From NCBI RefSeq assembly GCF_019880635.1, contig NZ_JAINVX010000001.1:434001-498000 (forward strand): 64,000 nucleotides of DNA, read 5' to 3'. The position numbers were made by a program, and so were the translations under genes. Shown in pieces: positions 57,394 through 64,000 of the stretch. The stretch's first letter is position 1, and each line of letters begins with the position of its first letter. Source of the DNA: Hanstruepera marina (GTDB lineage Bacteria; Bacteroidota; Bacteroidia; Flavobacteriales; Flavobacteriaceae). The notes beneath the pieces are model-generated. The model was not told where the DNA came from. It did not search any database and saw only the letters and a list, made by a program, of their open reading frames with translations.

Positions 57394-59163
57394 ATGCAAA
57401 ATCCGCAAGATTTTTATTCTGAACAATTAACTCACTATCAAAAAATTGTTAAGGATTTAAACAAGCAGCTTATTCGGTTAAGTACGCTGCGTGTTTTGGT
57501 TTTTGTGTTGACGGTACTTGGGATTTACTTCACCTATCCTAATTGGATTTCAGTGGCTATCATAGCTGTTTTAGGGATTGGCATTTTTTTGTTTTTGTTG
57601 TCTAAATACACGAATGTAAAGTACAATCGTGATTTAAATAAGGCTTTGGTAGTTATCAATGAGGAAGAGTTGCTTATAGCTTCTGGAGACTTTCATCACA
57701 GACCCAACGGTAATACTTTTCAAGACCCGAAGCATTTTTATAGCTTGGATATAGATTTGTTTGGAAAAGGATCCTTTTTTCAATTCATCAATAGAACAAC
57801 TATTCCTGAAGGGACACATCTGTTAGCCAATCTTCTAAAAGCAAATACTATTGACGGTATTGAGGAAAGACAAGAAGCAATCAAAGAACTGACACAAAAA
57901 CCGACATGGCGACAACACTATTCAGCGGCTTCCAGTTTGATTCAGGCTGAAACGTCTGCAGGCGATATTATTGATTGGTTAAAAAACCATAAACCATTTT
58001 TACCAAAAATAATGCGTTGGCTACCTATGGCTTTTGGGTTGGCTTCAATCATTTTAATTATACTTTCGGTATTCCAGGTTATATTGCCCAATTTAGTTGG
58101 TTATTGGCTTTTGTTGGGATTTGCCATCACCGGAAAATATCTGAAAAAGATTAATAGTTTGGCTTCTAATACCGATAAGGTTAAAGACACGTTCAAGCAA
58201 TACGCTACCTTGTTGGATAGCATCGAGCAAGAATCATTTACTTCAGAATTACTGCTCGAAAAACAACAACAAATAGAGTCTCATCACCAAAAGGCATCCG
58301 CTATTTTTAAACAGTTTTCAAGACATTTGGATGCCTTGGATAATAGAAATAATATGATTGGTGCTATTTTGGGTAATGGGTTTTTTCTAACCGATTTAAA
58401 ACATAGTTACAGAATAGAGCAGTGGATTACAAAGCACCAGCAAACTGTTGCCAAATGGTTTGAGGTGGTTTCCTTTTTTGATGCTTATAACTCCTTGGGT
58501 AATTATGTGTTTAATCATCCAGAATATGTGTTTCCCGAAATAGTTGATCCCAAACAAGTCATTTCTGCACAAGATCTAGGTCATCCCTTGTTGGATAAAA
58601 CCAAACGGGTTAGCAGTGATTTAGAGATTGACAACCAAGAATTCTTTATTGTAACAGGTGCTAATATGGCTGGCAAGAGTACGTTTTTGCGAACCGTTTC
58701 TTTGCACATTGTTATGGCTAATGTGGGTTTACCTGTTTGTGCCAAATCCAGTCAGTATCATCCCATTAAATTAATCACTAGTATGCGCACCAGCGATTCG
58801 TTGACAGATGATAGCAGCTATTTCTTTTCGGAATTAACACGTTTGAAATTCATTGTAGATGAAATAGCCAATGAGCCGTACTTTATTGTGTTGGATGAAA
58901 TTTTAAAAGGTACTAATTCTACCGACAAAGCCATTGGCTCCAAAAAGTTTGTTGAGAAACTGGTGGCTTCAAATGCTACGGGTATTATTGCTACTCATGA
59001 TTTAAGTTTATGCGACATTGAAAGCCAATTAGAGCCTGTTAAGAACTACTATTTTGATGCGCAAATAGTTAATGACGAACTCTTTTTTGACTATAAATTT
59101 AAAAAAGGTATTTGCCAGAATATGAATGCCAGTTTCTTGTTAAAGAAGATGGAGATTGTTTAA
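57394..59163 (+). CDS. Membrane-anchored MutS-like ATPase
   Basis: 589 residues. Two N-terminal hydrophobic helices (about 30-50 and 53-72) and two more at about 208-248 make it an integral membrane protein. A helical lever-like region (about 255-400) leads to a MutS family ATPase domain with Walker A T-G-A-N-M-A-G-K-S-T-F-L, Walker B I-V-L-D-E-I-L-K-G-T-N, and the T-H-D-L dimer switch. The mismatch-recognition and connector domains are absent. It therefore is unlikely to do mismatch repair; such MutS-like proteins of Bacteroidota have no known role. A REP-like palindrome follows the stop directly. Confidence 0.88.
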   Translation: MQNPQDFYSEQLTHYQKIVKDLNKQLIRLSTLRVLVFVLTVLGIYFTYPNWISVAIIAVLGIGIFLFLLSKYTNVKYNRDLNKALVVINEEELLIASGDFHHRPNGNTFQDPKHFYSLDIDLFGKGSFFQFINRTTIPEGTHLLANLLKANTIDGIEERQEAIKELTQKPTWRQHYSAASSLIQAETSAGDIIDWLKNHKPFLPKIMRWLPMAFGLASIILIILSVFQVILPNLVGYWLLLGFAITGKYLKKINSLASNTDKVKDTFKQYATLLDSIEQESFTSELLLEKQQQIESHHQKASAIFKQFSRHLDALDNRNNMIGAILGNGFFLTDLKHSYRIEQWITKHQQTVAKWFEVVSFFDAYNSLGNYVFNHPEYVFPEIVDPKQVISAQDLGHPLLDKTKRVSSDLEIDNQEFFIVTGANMAGKSTFLRTVSLHIVMANVGLPVCAKSSQYHPIKLITSMRTSDSLTDDSSYFFSELTRLKFIVDEIANEPYFIVLDEILKGTNSTDKAIGSKKFVEKLVASNATGIIATHDLSLCDIESQLEPVKNYYFDAQIVNDELFFDYKFKKGICQNMNASFLLKKMEIV

Positions 59164-59183
59164 ATTCCTGCGCACGCAGGAAT
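59164..59183. repeat. REP-like palindrome between converging genes
   Basis: A perfect 9-bp inverted repeat (ATTCCTGCG / CGCAGGAAT) with a 2-base loop fills nearly the whole gap between the MutS-like stop (59163) and the GldM-like stop (59184). Its core ATTCCTGC...GCAGGAAT is the same as in the two copies at 61954 and 62071. It is more GC-rich than its surroundings and may also work as a terminator. Confidence 0.8.
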
Positions 59184-59822
59184 CTAATCTTTAATTATTA
59201 TTTTAATTTGTAAAGGATACTGCATTCCCACTGAAGGAGCATTTTCAACTTTGTAACCAATTCCATAACCATAAATGTATATAATATCGTTAGCTTTTAA
59301 TTCTTCTATTCTCTTATTAATTGATTCTGAAATGACATTCCCTTTAATTGTAATTGGGTCTTGATTAGGTAATTTTATCTGAAATTCTTCTATGTGATAA
59401 ATCCATCCATGTAAGAAATTTGGAACTTTTATACCAATTGTCCCATTAATGATTTCATTTTTTCTTAATTCTAATATTCCGCTTTTATTATTTAATGTTA
59501 CTACATGTTTTTCTATATCTTTAATACGCAATGTTTTGATAGCAGTAACAATCTCCCCATCTGGAAGTTTGCCTCGTAGTTCAATATCAACGGTTAACCC
59601 AGAACCAGGATGCATAATGTAGTTCCCATAATCATCAACTTTTTTTAATCCTGGAGCTGATGCTTCAAAGGAAACGGTTCCTGGCATACTTAACGTTAAG
59701 GGGTTGCTCACACCTCGGTATACTACATTCATCTTGTTAACTTCAACAACTGCTTTGTGAGGTTCTTGTGAGAAACCAATAATATTTATAAGAAGAAATA
59801 AGAAGCAATAGAGGAATTTCAT
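59184..59822 (-). CDS. Exported GldM C-terminal-domain-like protein
   Basis: 212 residues with a signal peptide (MKFLYCFLFLLINIIGFSQ). The mature sequence N-K-M-N-V-V-Y-R-G-V-S-N-P-L-T-L-S-M-P-G, then A-S-A-P-G-L-K-K-V and L-R-I-K-D-I-E, closely matches the periplasmic C-terminal domains of GldM, the rotor-linked T9SS/gliding motor protein. The membrane helix and coiled-coil domains of GldM are missing, and no gldK, L or N is nearby. It is thus a free-standing paralogue of the last one or two GldM domains. It could bind GldK/N-like partners, but this is inference. Confidence 0.8.
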   Translation of the reverse strand: MKFLYCFLFLLINIIGFSQEPHKAVVEVNKMNVVYRGVSNPLTLSMPGTVSFEASAPGLKKVDDYGNYIMHPGSGLTVDIELRGKLPDGEIVTAIKTLRIKDIEKHVVTLNNKSGILELRKNEIINGTIGIKVPNFLHGWIYHIEEFQIKLPNQDPITIKGNVISESINKRIEELKANDIIYIYGYGIGYKVENAPSVGMQYPLQIKIIIKD

Positions 59823-59889
59823 AACGGATGGTTTAGTTACTCTAATAACTAAAAATACCGTTTTTTATTTTGTTTAGTGCCTCGAGAAG

Positions 59890-60783
59890 CTATTCGACTT
59901 GAGACTTAATCTTTTCAATCATTTCTTTTGCATTGTCATCATCTGGCTTTAGGCTTAAGACTTTGTAATAGTTTTTTAATGCATTATCATAATTCTTGGT
60001 TTCAAAATAGGCTTCACCCAAGCTGTCATAAACATTGTATTTATAAGGAAAAATTTGAGTGTTCAAATTAAAAATATACAAGGCTTTGTCATATTCTTGA
60101 GTGCGTAAATACACATAACCTAAAGTATTCAACTCCCGACTGCCTTTTACAAATTCGGCCAATCTGGGAACTAGAATATCATGTTCCAATTGTAAACTAT
60201 CAATCGACTTGGTTTCTAGTAATGCACCAACATAATTGGCTGCTACGTAATTGGGTCTATATGTTTTGTTTGAGACAATGTTAAGTATATCGCGTTCCAA
60301 AGTTTCCATAGGATGTTCCACAATACGATTCACCTCCTGACCATTTTTATAAAAAATAAAAGTTGGTACCCTATGAATGTTCAAGCCTTGTTCTTCATGG
60401 TTCGGAGCTTGTTTATAGGCTTCAGGTGTTCTATCTACAGCAATTACTTCCAATTGATTTTTTGGAAATTTAGCCATATCCAAAATATGGTAAAATCTTG
60501 GGACTTCTTTTTTGCTATCACCGCACCACGAGCCCAAAAACACTTTTATGTAATACTGGTGCAGTGAATCTTTGAGTTTGGATACCACCTTTTTGTTGAC
60601 AAGATAGTCATTGTAATTAGGTTCAAACCACTCGTTAAAAGGTGCTTGTTGCAGATCGCTTTTGTCAATTTTGCCTAATAATTTGGGATTGCCCTTGTCG
60701 TTAATGACCGTTTGGTTAATGGTTTGAGAAAAAGTGATTTGGGAGCAAAAAAGGATGGCTAAAGTTAGTGCTATTCGTTTCAT
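59890..60783 (-). CDS. Exported thioredoxin-fold protein with TPR repeats
   Basis: 297 residues with a signal peptide (MKRIALTLAILFCSQITFSQ). The thioredoxin-like domain (about 60-170) has F-L-G-S-W-C-G-D-S-K-K-E-V-P, so the usual C-x-x-C is C-G-D-S with the second Cys replaced by Ser, and the cis-Pro is in H-R-V-P-T-F. The C-terminal 90 residues form two TPR-like helical pairs (A-L-Y-I-F-N-L-N, A-L-K-N-Y-Y-K-V-L-S-L). A single Cys would favour a peroxidase-, isomerase- or binding-type role over disulfide reduction. Confidence 0.82.
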   Translation of the reverse strand: MKRIALTLAILFCSQITFSQTINQTVINDKGNPKLLGKIDKSDLQQAPFNEWFEPNYNDYLVNKKVVSKLKDSLHQYYIKVFLGSWCGDSKKEVPRFYHILDMAKFPKNQLEVIAVDRTPEAYKQAPNHEEQGLNIHRVPTFIFYKNGQEVNRIVEHPMETLERDILNIVSNKTYRPNYVAANYVGALLETKSIDSLQLEHDILVPRLAEFVKGSRELNTLGYVYLRTQEYDKALYIFNLNTQIFPYKYNVYDSLGEAYFETKNYDNALKNYYKVLSLKPDDDNAKEMIEKIKSQVE

Positions 60784-60800
60784 GATGGATGATTTTTAAT

Positions 60801-60832
60801 CAAAAATAGAAGCTTAACAACTTGCTTGCCAA
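60801..60832 (-). promoter_or_regulatory. Promoter of the thioredoxin-TPR gene
   Basis: On the minus strand, TTG (60832-60830), a 21-base spacer and TATTTTTG (60808-60801) fit the Bacteroidota consensus, 17 bases upstream of the ATG at 60783. Confidence 0.55.
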
Positions 60833-60897
60833 TAATTTGTATTTTCAACTCATTTAGGTGTACGAATGTTTAATTTCATAATACAAATGGTTGTTTG

Positions 60898-60931
60898 TTG
60901 CGTTATTTCTGCCTTTTGTACATTATGTTTG
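60898..60931 (+). promoter_or_regulatory. Candidate promoter of the LytS-type kinase gene
   Basis: TTG (60898-60900), a 23-base spacer and TATGTTTG (60924-60931) lie 36 bases before the ATG at 60968. The spacer is a little longer than usual. Confidence 0.45.
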
Positions 60932-60967
60932 ACCAACTAAAGAATTCTGTTTACTTTTCATTTCCAT

Positions 60968-61939
60968 ATGAATACCTTAAAAAAACATAGCTCTCAAATA
61001 TTGGTGCATATCCTGTTTTGGATCTTGTTCGTCATGGTATCTTTATTTGTTTTTTCACCTTATTACTGGCGCGAAAACCCCTTTTTGCAGTACATATCCA
61101 TATTGGTGTTCATTGTTTATGTCAACAATTTGATATTACTGCCCTATTTTGTCAAGAAGAAAATGTACGCTTGGTATGTTTTCGTTATTGCCTTAATTTC
61201 ATTTTTGGCCACGCAATTGTACTGTTATGAATTTGCTCAATGCGGTTGCTCCATTATGAAATGCTTAAGCGATTATTTATGGCAAACCTTGGTACCACTT
61301 ATTTTCTTCTCTTTTGTTTGGGTGTTATACCGATTTATAGATAAGCAAGAAGAAGTAGAGCAAATAAAGAAGGAACATTTGGAAATGGAATTGAAGTTTT
61401 TAAAATCACAGATTAATCCGCATGTACTGTTCAATAACCTGAATACCATTTATTCCTATGCTTTAGAAAAACCAAATGAAACACCAGAATTGATTTTAAG
61501 GCTTTCCGATAATTTAAAGCATGTATTGTACGAGAGTAATGCGAAAAAAATTCCATTGCACAAGGAGATTCAGTTTATTGATAATTACATGACCTTTCAA
61601 GAATTGCGAACCGAAGGTGTGAATACGATTGTTTATACCAAGAGCATTGAAAGTGAAAACAATCAAATAGCACCTTTATTACTAATAACCATAATTGAAA
61701 ATGCATTTAAGCATAGTTCCTTGAATAGTGAAATTATGGTTTCCATCATTGAAAAAAATGGTGTTTTGGAGTGTGTTTGTGAAAATGATTTTACAGAAAA
61801 AGATCGTGACTTGGCTGAATTTAAAATAGGCCTTCAAAACTTGGAAAAGCGTTTGGAGTTGTTATATAAAGATCATTATGAATTGAACGTTATAAAAAAT
61901 AATAAGTTTAAAGTTGTTTTGAAATTATCACTACTGTAA
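60968..61939 (+). CDS. LytS/YehU-type sensor histidine kinase
   Basis: 323 residues. Four predicted membrane helices (about 10-32, 40-60, 66-86, 104-124) are joined by short loops, with a small Cys-rich loop (Q-C-G-C-S-I-M-K-C) before the fourth. The His_kinase domain has the H-box Q-I-N-P-H-V-L-F-N-N-L-N-T-I, where most relatives have Phe after the His, and the N-box L-L-I-T-I-I-E-N-A-F-K-H-S. The C-terminal ATPase is short, as usual for this family. It is the partner of the LytTR regulator downstream, separated from it by 173 bases of repeat-containing DNA. Confidence 0.9.
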   Translation: MNTLKKHSSQILVHILFWILFVMVSLFVFSPYYWRENPFLQYISILVFIVYVNNLILLPYFVKKKMYAWYVFVIALISFLATQLYCYEFAQCGCSIMKCLSDYLWQTLVPLIFFSFVWVLYRFIDKQEEVEQIKKEHLEMELKFLKSQINPHVLFNNLNTIYSYALEKPNETPELILRLSDNLKHVLYESNAKKIPLHKEIQFIDNYMTFQELRTEGVNTIVYTKSIESENNQIAPLLLITIIENAFKHSSLNSEIMVSIIEKNGVLECVCENDFTEKDRDLAEFKIGLQNLEKRLELLYKDHYELNVIKNNKFKVVLKLSLL

Positions 61940-61953
61940 AAATTAACTCCAGT

Positions 61954-61980
61954 TGTCATTCCTGCGAAGGCAGGAATCCA
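61954..61980. repeat. REP-like palindromic element, left copy
   Basis: The core ATTCCTGC-GAAG-GCAGGAAT forms an 8-bp hairpin with a 4-base loop. Twenty-five bases of this unit recur exactly, in inverse orientation, at 62071-62095, between the kinase and regulator genes. The two copies could pair into one long cruciform. Confidence 0.88.
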
Positions 61981-62070
61981 TGGAATTATTTGTCTTAAAA
62001 CCATAATGTTTTAAGAATTTAAATAGCGTAAAGAAAGAAAATTATTAATCAAAATACCGGAGCTTAAATA

Positions 62071-62095
62071 GATTCCTGCCTTCGCAGGAATGACA
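62071..62095. repeat. REP-like palindromic element, right (inverted) copy
   Basis: This is an exact inverted copy of the unit at 61954-61978, 92 bases away, ending 17 bases before the regulator ATG. Its core hairpin is GCAGGAAT-type as in the other copies. An mRNA from the kinase gene could fold the two units together ahead of the regulator start. Confidence 0.88.
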
Positions 62096-62112
62096 GAAAA
62101 ACTGGATTTAGT

Positions 62113-62805
62113 ATGACCTGTATCATCATTGAAGACGAAATACCTGCGCAAAACATTCTTAAGAATTTCTTGAAAAAGTTGCCTGATATGGAATTAATAG
62201 CAACTTTTAAAGCCGCTATTGAAGCCAATAATTTTCTAAAAAGCGAAACGGTAGATTTGGTGTTTTTAGATGTAAACTTGCCAGATATTTCAGGGATTGA
62301 TTTTATTAAAACCGTTAAAAATCCGCCAGCTATAATCATGACAACGGCTTACCCAGATTATGCTGTGAGTAGTTTTGAATTGGATACTATTGTAGATTAT
62401 TTGGTAAAACCCTTCTCGTTTGACCGTTTTATAAAAGCGATTAATAAAGCTAAAGATAGACTAGAGGTTTCGAATAAAACGACTGCTGATGAATCTGAAG
62501 TATTGTTTTTGAATGTCGACAAAACACTTCATAAAATTGTATTGGATGAATTGGTCTATATAGAATCCGACAGAAACTATATTACTGTTGTTACCACCAA
62601 ACAAAAACTGTCCTATATCGATTCCCTAAAAAACTGGAACGAAAAATTACCGAGTAATCAGTTTATACAAACCCACAAGAGCTACATCATAAACCGTAAG
62701 TTTGTCGATAAAATTGCGGGTAATGAAATTTATGTAAATAGTAACCGCTTACCAATTGGCAGAACCTATAAGCAGGAATTGTTAAGGAAGTTGCATATTG
62801 TATAA
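62113..62805 (+). CDS. LytTR-family response regulator
   Basis: 230 residues. The receiver domain (about 1-118) begins C-I-I-I-E-D-E-I-P-A, has the phospho-acceptor Asp in L-V-F-L-D-V-N-L-P, Thr in M-T-T-A-Y and Lys in L-V-K-P-F-S. The LytTR DNA-binding domain (about 132-230) has Y-I-E-S-D-R-N-Y-I and F-I-Q-T-H-K-S-Y-I-I-N. It should be phosphorylated by the LytS-type kinase upstream. Targets are not visible; LytTR sites are not obvious near other genes here. Confidence 0.94.
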   Translation: MTCIIIEDEIPAQNILKNFLKKLPDMELIATFKAAIEANNFLKSETVDLVFLDVNLPDISGIDFIKTVKNPPAIIMTTAYPDYAVSSFELDTIVDYLVKPFSFDRFIKAINKAKDRLEVSNKTTADESEVLFLNVDKTLHKIVLDELVYIESDRNYITVVTTKQKLSYIDSLKNWNEKLPSNQFIQTHKSYIINRKFVDKIAGNEIYVNSNRLPIGRTYKQELLRKLHIV

Positions 62806-62833
62806 AAAAAAAGCCTCAAATAGATGAGGCTTT
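62804..62833. terminator. Bidirectional terminator between regulator and S46 peptidase genes
   Basis: The stem AAAGCCTCA / TGAGGCTTT has a 6-base loop. The minus strand carries a long T run after it, so it is strongest for the peptidase gene; on the plus strand the T run is short. Confidence 0.85.
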
Positions 62834-62856
62834 AAATTTTATAAACGTATAGTGAC

Positions 62857-64000
62857 TTACTTTTTCGGATGCACCAAATCCATTTCTTCAATCAGGTGTT
62901 TGGCACCGGCATATTTATCAACGATAAACAACACATAGCGTAAATCCACCATAATGTTACGGCATATTTCTGGATCGTAATTCATATCACTCATAGTACC
63001 TTCCCATACACGGTCAAAATTTAAACCAACCAAATTACCGTGGGCATCAATAGCTGGACTTCCTGAATTGCCTCCAGTCGTGTGATTGGTTCCTAAAAAG
63101 CACACAGGTACTTTGCCATTGGCATCGGCATATTGTCCGTAATCTTTGGCTTCATAAAGATCCAATAGTTTTTGTGGTACATCAAATTCATAATCGCCAG
63201 GCACATATTTTTCAATAACACCTTCTAAATGGCTAACAGGCTGATAATACACAGCATCTCTAGGTTGATAACCACGTACTTGACCATAGGTAACACGCAA
63301 GGTGCTATTGGCATCTGGGAAATAGCGTGCATTAGGTAAGGCTTTCATAAGCGCAGTCATATATTCCGTTTGTAAAGCCGTAATAGGTTCATTTTTTTGC
63401 TCGAATTCTGGATTGATACTGGTGTAGAATTCCTCAATAATGGGTTTGGCGTATGCATAAGCCGCATCGTCGTTCAACTTTTTAATAACATCATCAGCAG
63501 AACCTTCAAAAAGCTTCAGGGCACTATCTAAATTAGTGAAAGCTGTCTTGTCATAAATAGTTGGGTCAACATTGTTTTTTTTGTAAAGTGGCATGACGGC
63601 CTCATAAACACCTTTATCAACATTAACATCATAGTTTTTGTGAATACCCTTTAATAGATTGGTAATGTAATCACGATTCTTTTCTAAATTATTAGGATCT
63701 TGTTTTAAGGACTGTTCAACTTGATAGGCTCTGAATGTCATCTGCATCAATTCGTTAGTCACTAAAAACACTTCTATGAAATTTCTACGTTTTATATTGA
63801 CATCGGCAAAATCTTTATAGAGTTTTTCAAATTCAGGTAAAATATGACCATACTTGTCTTCGAGTCCTTTTTCTTTTAAAGCTCTGGTGAATGTGGCTTC
63901 AAACGCTTGACGCTCGGCAACTGCATTACTTTTTTCAATACCTAAATTTTCACCAATCCATTTTTTCCAAGCATTGGCAATACGCGCTTGTTTGGAGGCA
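62857..64000 (-). CDS. S46-family dipeptidyl-peptidase, DPP11-type, C-terminal part (runs off the window)
   Basis: The frame stays open from the stop at 62857 to base 64000, giving about 380 residues; full S46 enzymes are about 720, so the N-terminal half with the catalytic His and Asp lies outside. The catalytic Ser is in T-G-G-N-S-G-S-P. Arg lies 18 residues after it (G-L-N-F-D-R-V-W-E-G), the position that is Arg in Asp/Glu-specific DPP11 and Gly in DPP7. The end V-D-L-R-Y-V-L-F-I-V-D-K-Y-A-G matches the family. It is probably periplasmic and removes dipeptides with acidic P1 residues. Confidence 0.93.
   Translation of the reverse strand, partial: ASKQARIANAWKKWIGENLGIEKSNAVAERQAFEATFTRALKEKGLEDKYGHILPEFEKLYKDFADVNIKRRNFIEVFLVTNELMQMTFRAYQVEQSLKQDPNNLEKNRDYITNLLKGIHKNYDVNVDKGVYEAVMPLYKKNNVDPTIYDKTAFTNLDSALKLFEGSADDVIKKLNDDAAYAYAKPIIEEFYTSINPEFEQKNEPITALQTEYMTALMKALPNARYFPDANSTLRVTYGQVRGYQPRDAVYYQPVSHLEGVIEKYVPGDYEFDVPQKLLDLYEAKDYGQYADANGKVPVCFLGTNHTTGGNSGSPAIDAHGNLVGLNFDRVWEGTMSDMNYDPEICRNIMVDLRYVLFIVDKYAGAKHLIEEMDLVHPKK

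Noticed and set aside
62064-62339. A 91-residue minus-strand frame overlapping the LytTR regulator, ending its N-terminal part with F-L-R-R-Q-E-S-I
   Set aside because: It lies antisense to a clear response regulator and begins within a REP-like repeat; this peptide is a known artefact of repeat translation.

Overview
The window is 64 kb of an AT-rich chromosome from a member of the Bacteroidota, almost certainly a marine-type Flavobacteriaceae. Supporting signs are Bacteroidota-style promoters (TAnnTTTG -7 boxes, no clear Shine-Dalgarno sequences), lipoproteins with acid-rich residues after the lipobox Cys, a type IX secretion (T9SS) C-terminal domain, a GldM-like protein, TonB receptors with carboxypeptidase-regulatory N-domains, DUF3078/DUF2480/DUF5689 proteins, an S46 peptidase, and a type-B succinate dehydrogenase with one membrane subunit. 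I see no rRNA, tRNA, CRISPR array, insertion sequence or prophage. Gene density is high and no gene-free gap exceeds about 200 bases.

Layout. 1-2614 (minus): a rimB-rimK-desuccinylase-MTHFS operon, probably for peptide or protein glutamylation and its trimming. 2736-6757: uvrC overlapping a PlpD-like patatin/beta-barrel phospholipase. 6949-14051: tyrosine catabolism (hmgA, hppD), a DUF3108 protein, tryptophan 2,3-dioxygenase, an M23 lipoprotein with an unusual His-to-Cys zinc motif, and pgi. 14214-17298: a TonB receptor and a small membrane protein. 17345-23741: a TonB receptor plus DUF5689 surface lipoprotein, flanked on both sides by endonuclease/exonuclease/phosphatase-fold genes, a candidate nucleic-acid or phosphate scavenging locus. 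23849-28378: HflX, a class A penicillin-binding protein and a DUF3078 barrel. 28438-37337 (minus): the SUF iron-sulfur machinery (sufA-B-lipoprotein-C-D-S, then sufE-DUF59-DUF2480), interrupted by an M43 protease and a META lipoprotein. An NlpE-C-like lipoprotein sits between sufB and sufC.

37442-44852 (minus): a six-gene, almost gapless operon of surface proteins, namely three choice-of-anchor B beta-propellers, a second propeller lipoprotein, an MbnP-like copper protein and an MbnH-like di-haem peroxidase. This is the most interesting locus. MbnH is known to oxidise a Trp of MbnP to kynurenine to build a copper site; its linkage here to surface propellers suggests a larger, undescribed surface copper/oxidation system.

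45035-52804: thiL, a small zinc-ribbon-like protein, an alpha/beta hydrolase, BrnQ, aminopeptidase P and a large VPS10/BNR propeller. 52933-59163: sdhCAB, an M28 peptidase and a membrane-anchored MutS-like ATPase. 59184-62805: a free-standing GldM-C-like protein, a thioredoxin-TPR protein, and a LytS-type kinase and LytTR regulator separated by an inverted pair of REP-like palindromes. 62857-64000 (minus): the C-terminal half of an S46 dipeptidyl-peptidase with the DPP11-type specificity Arg.
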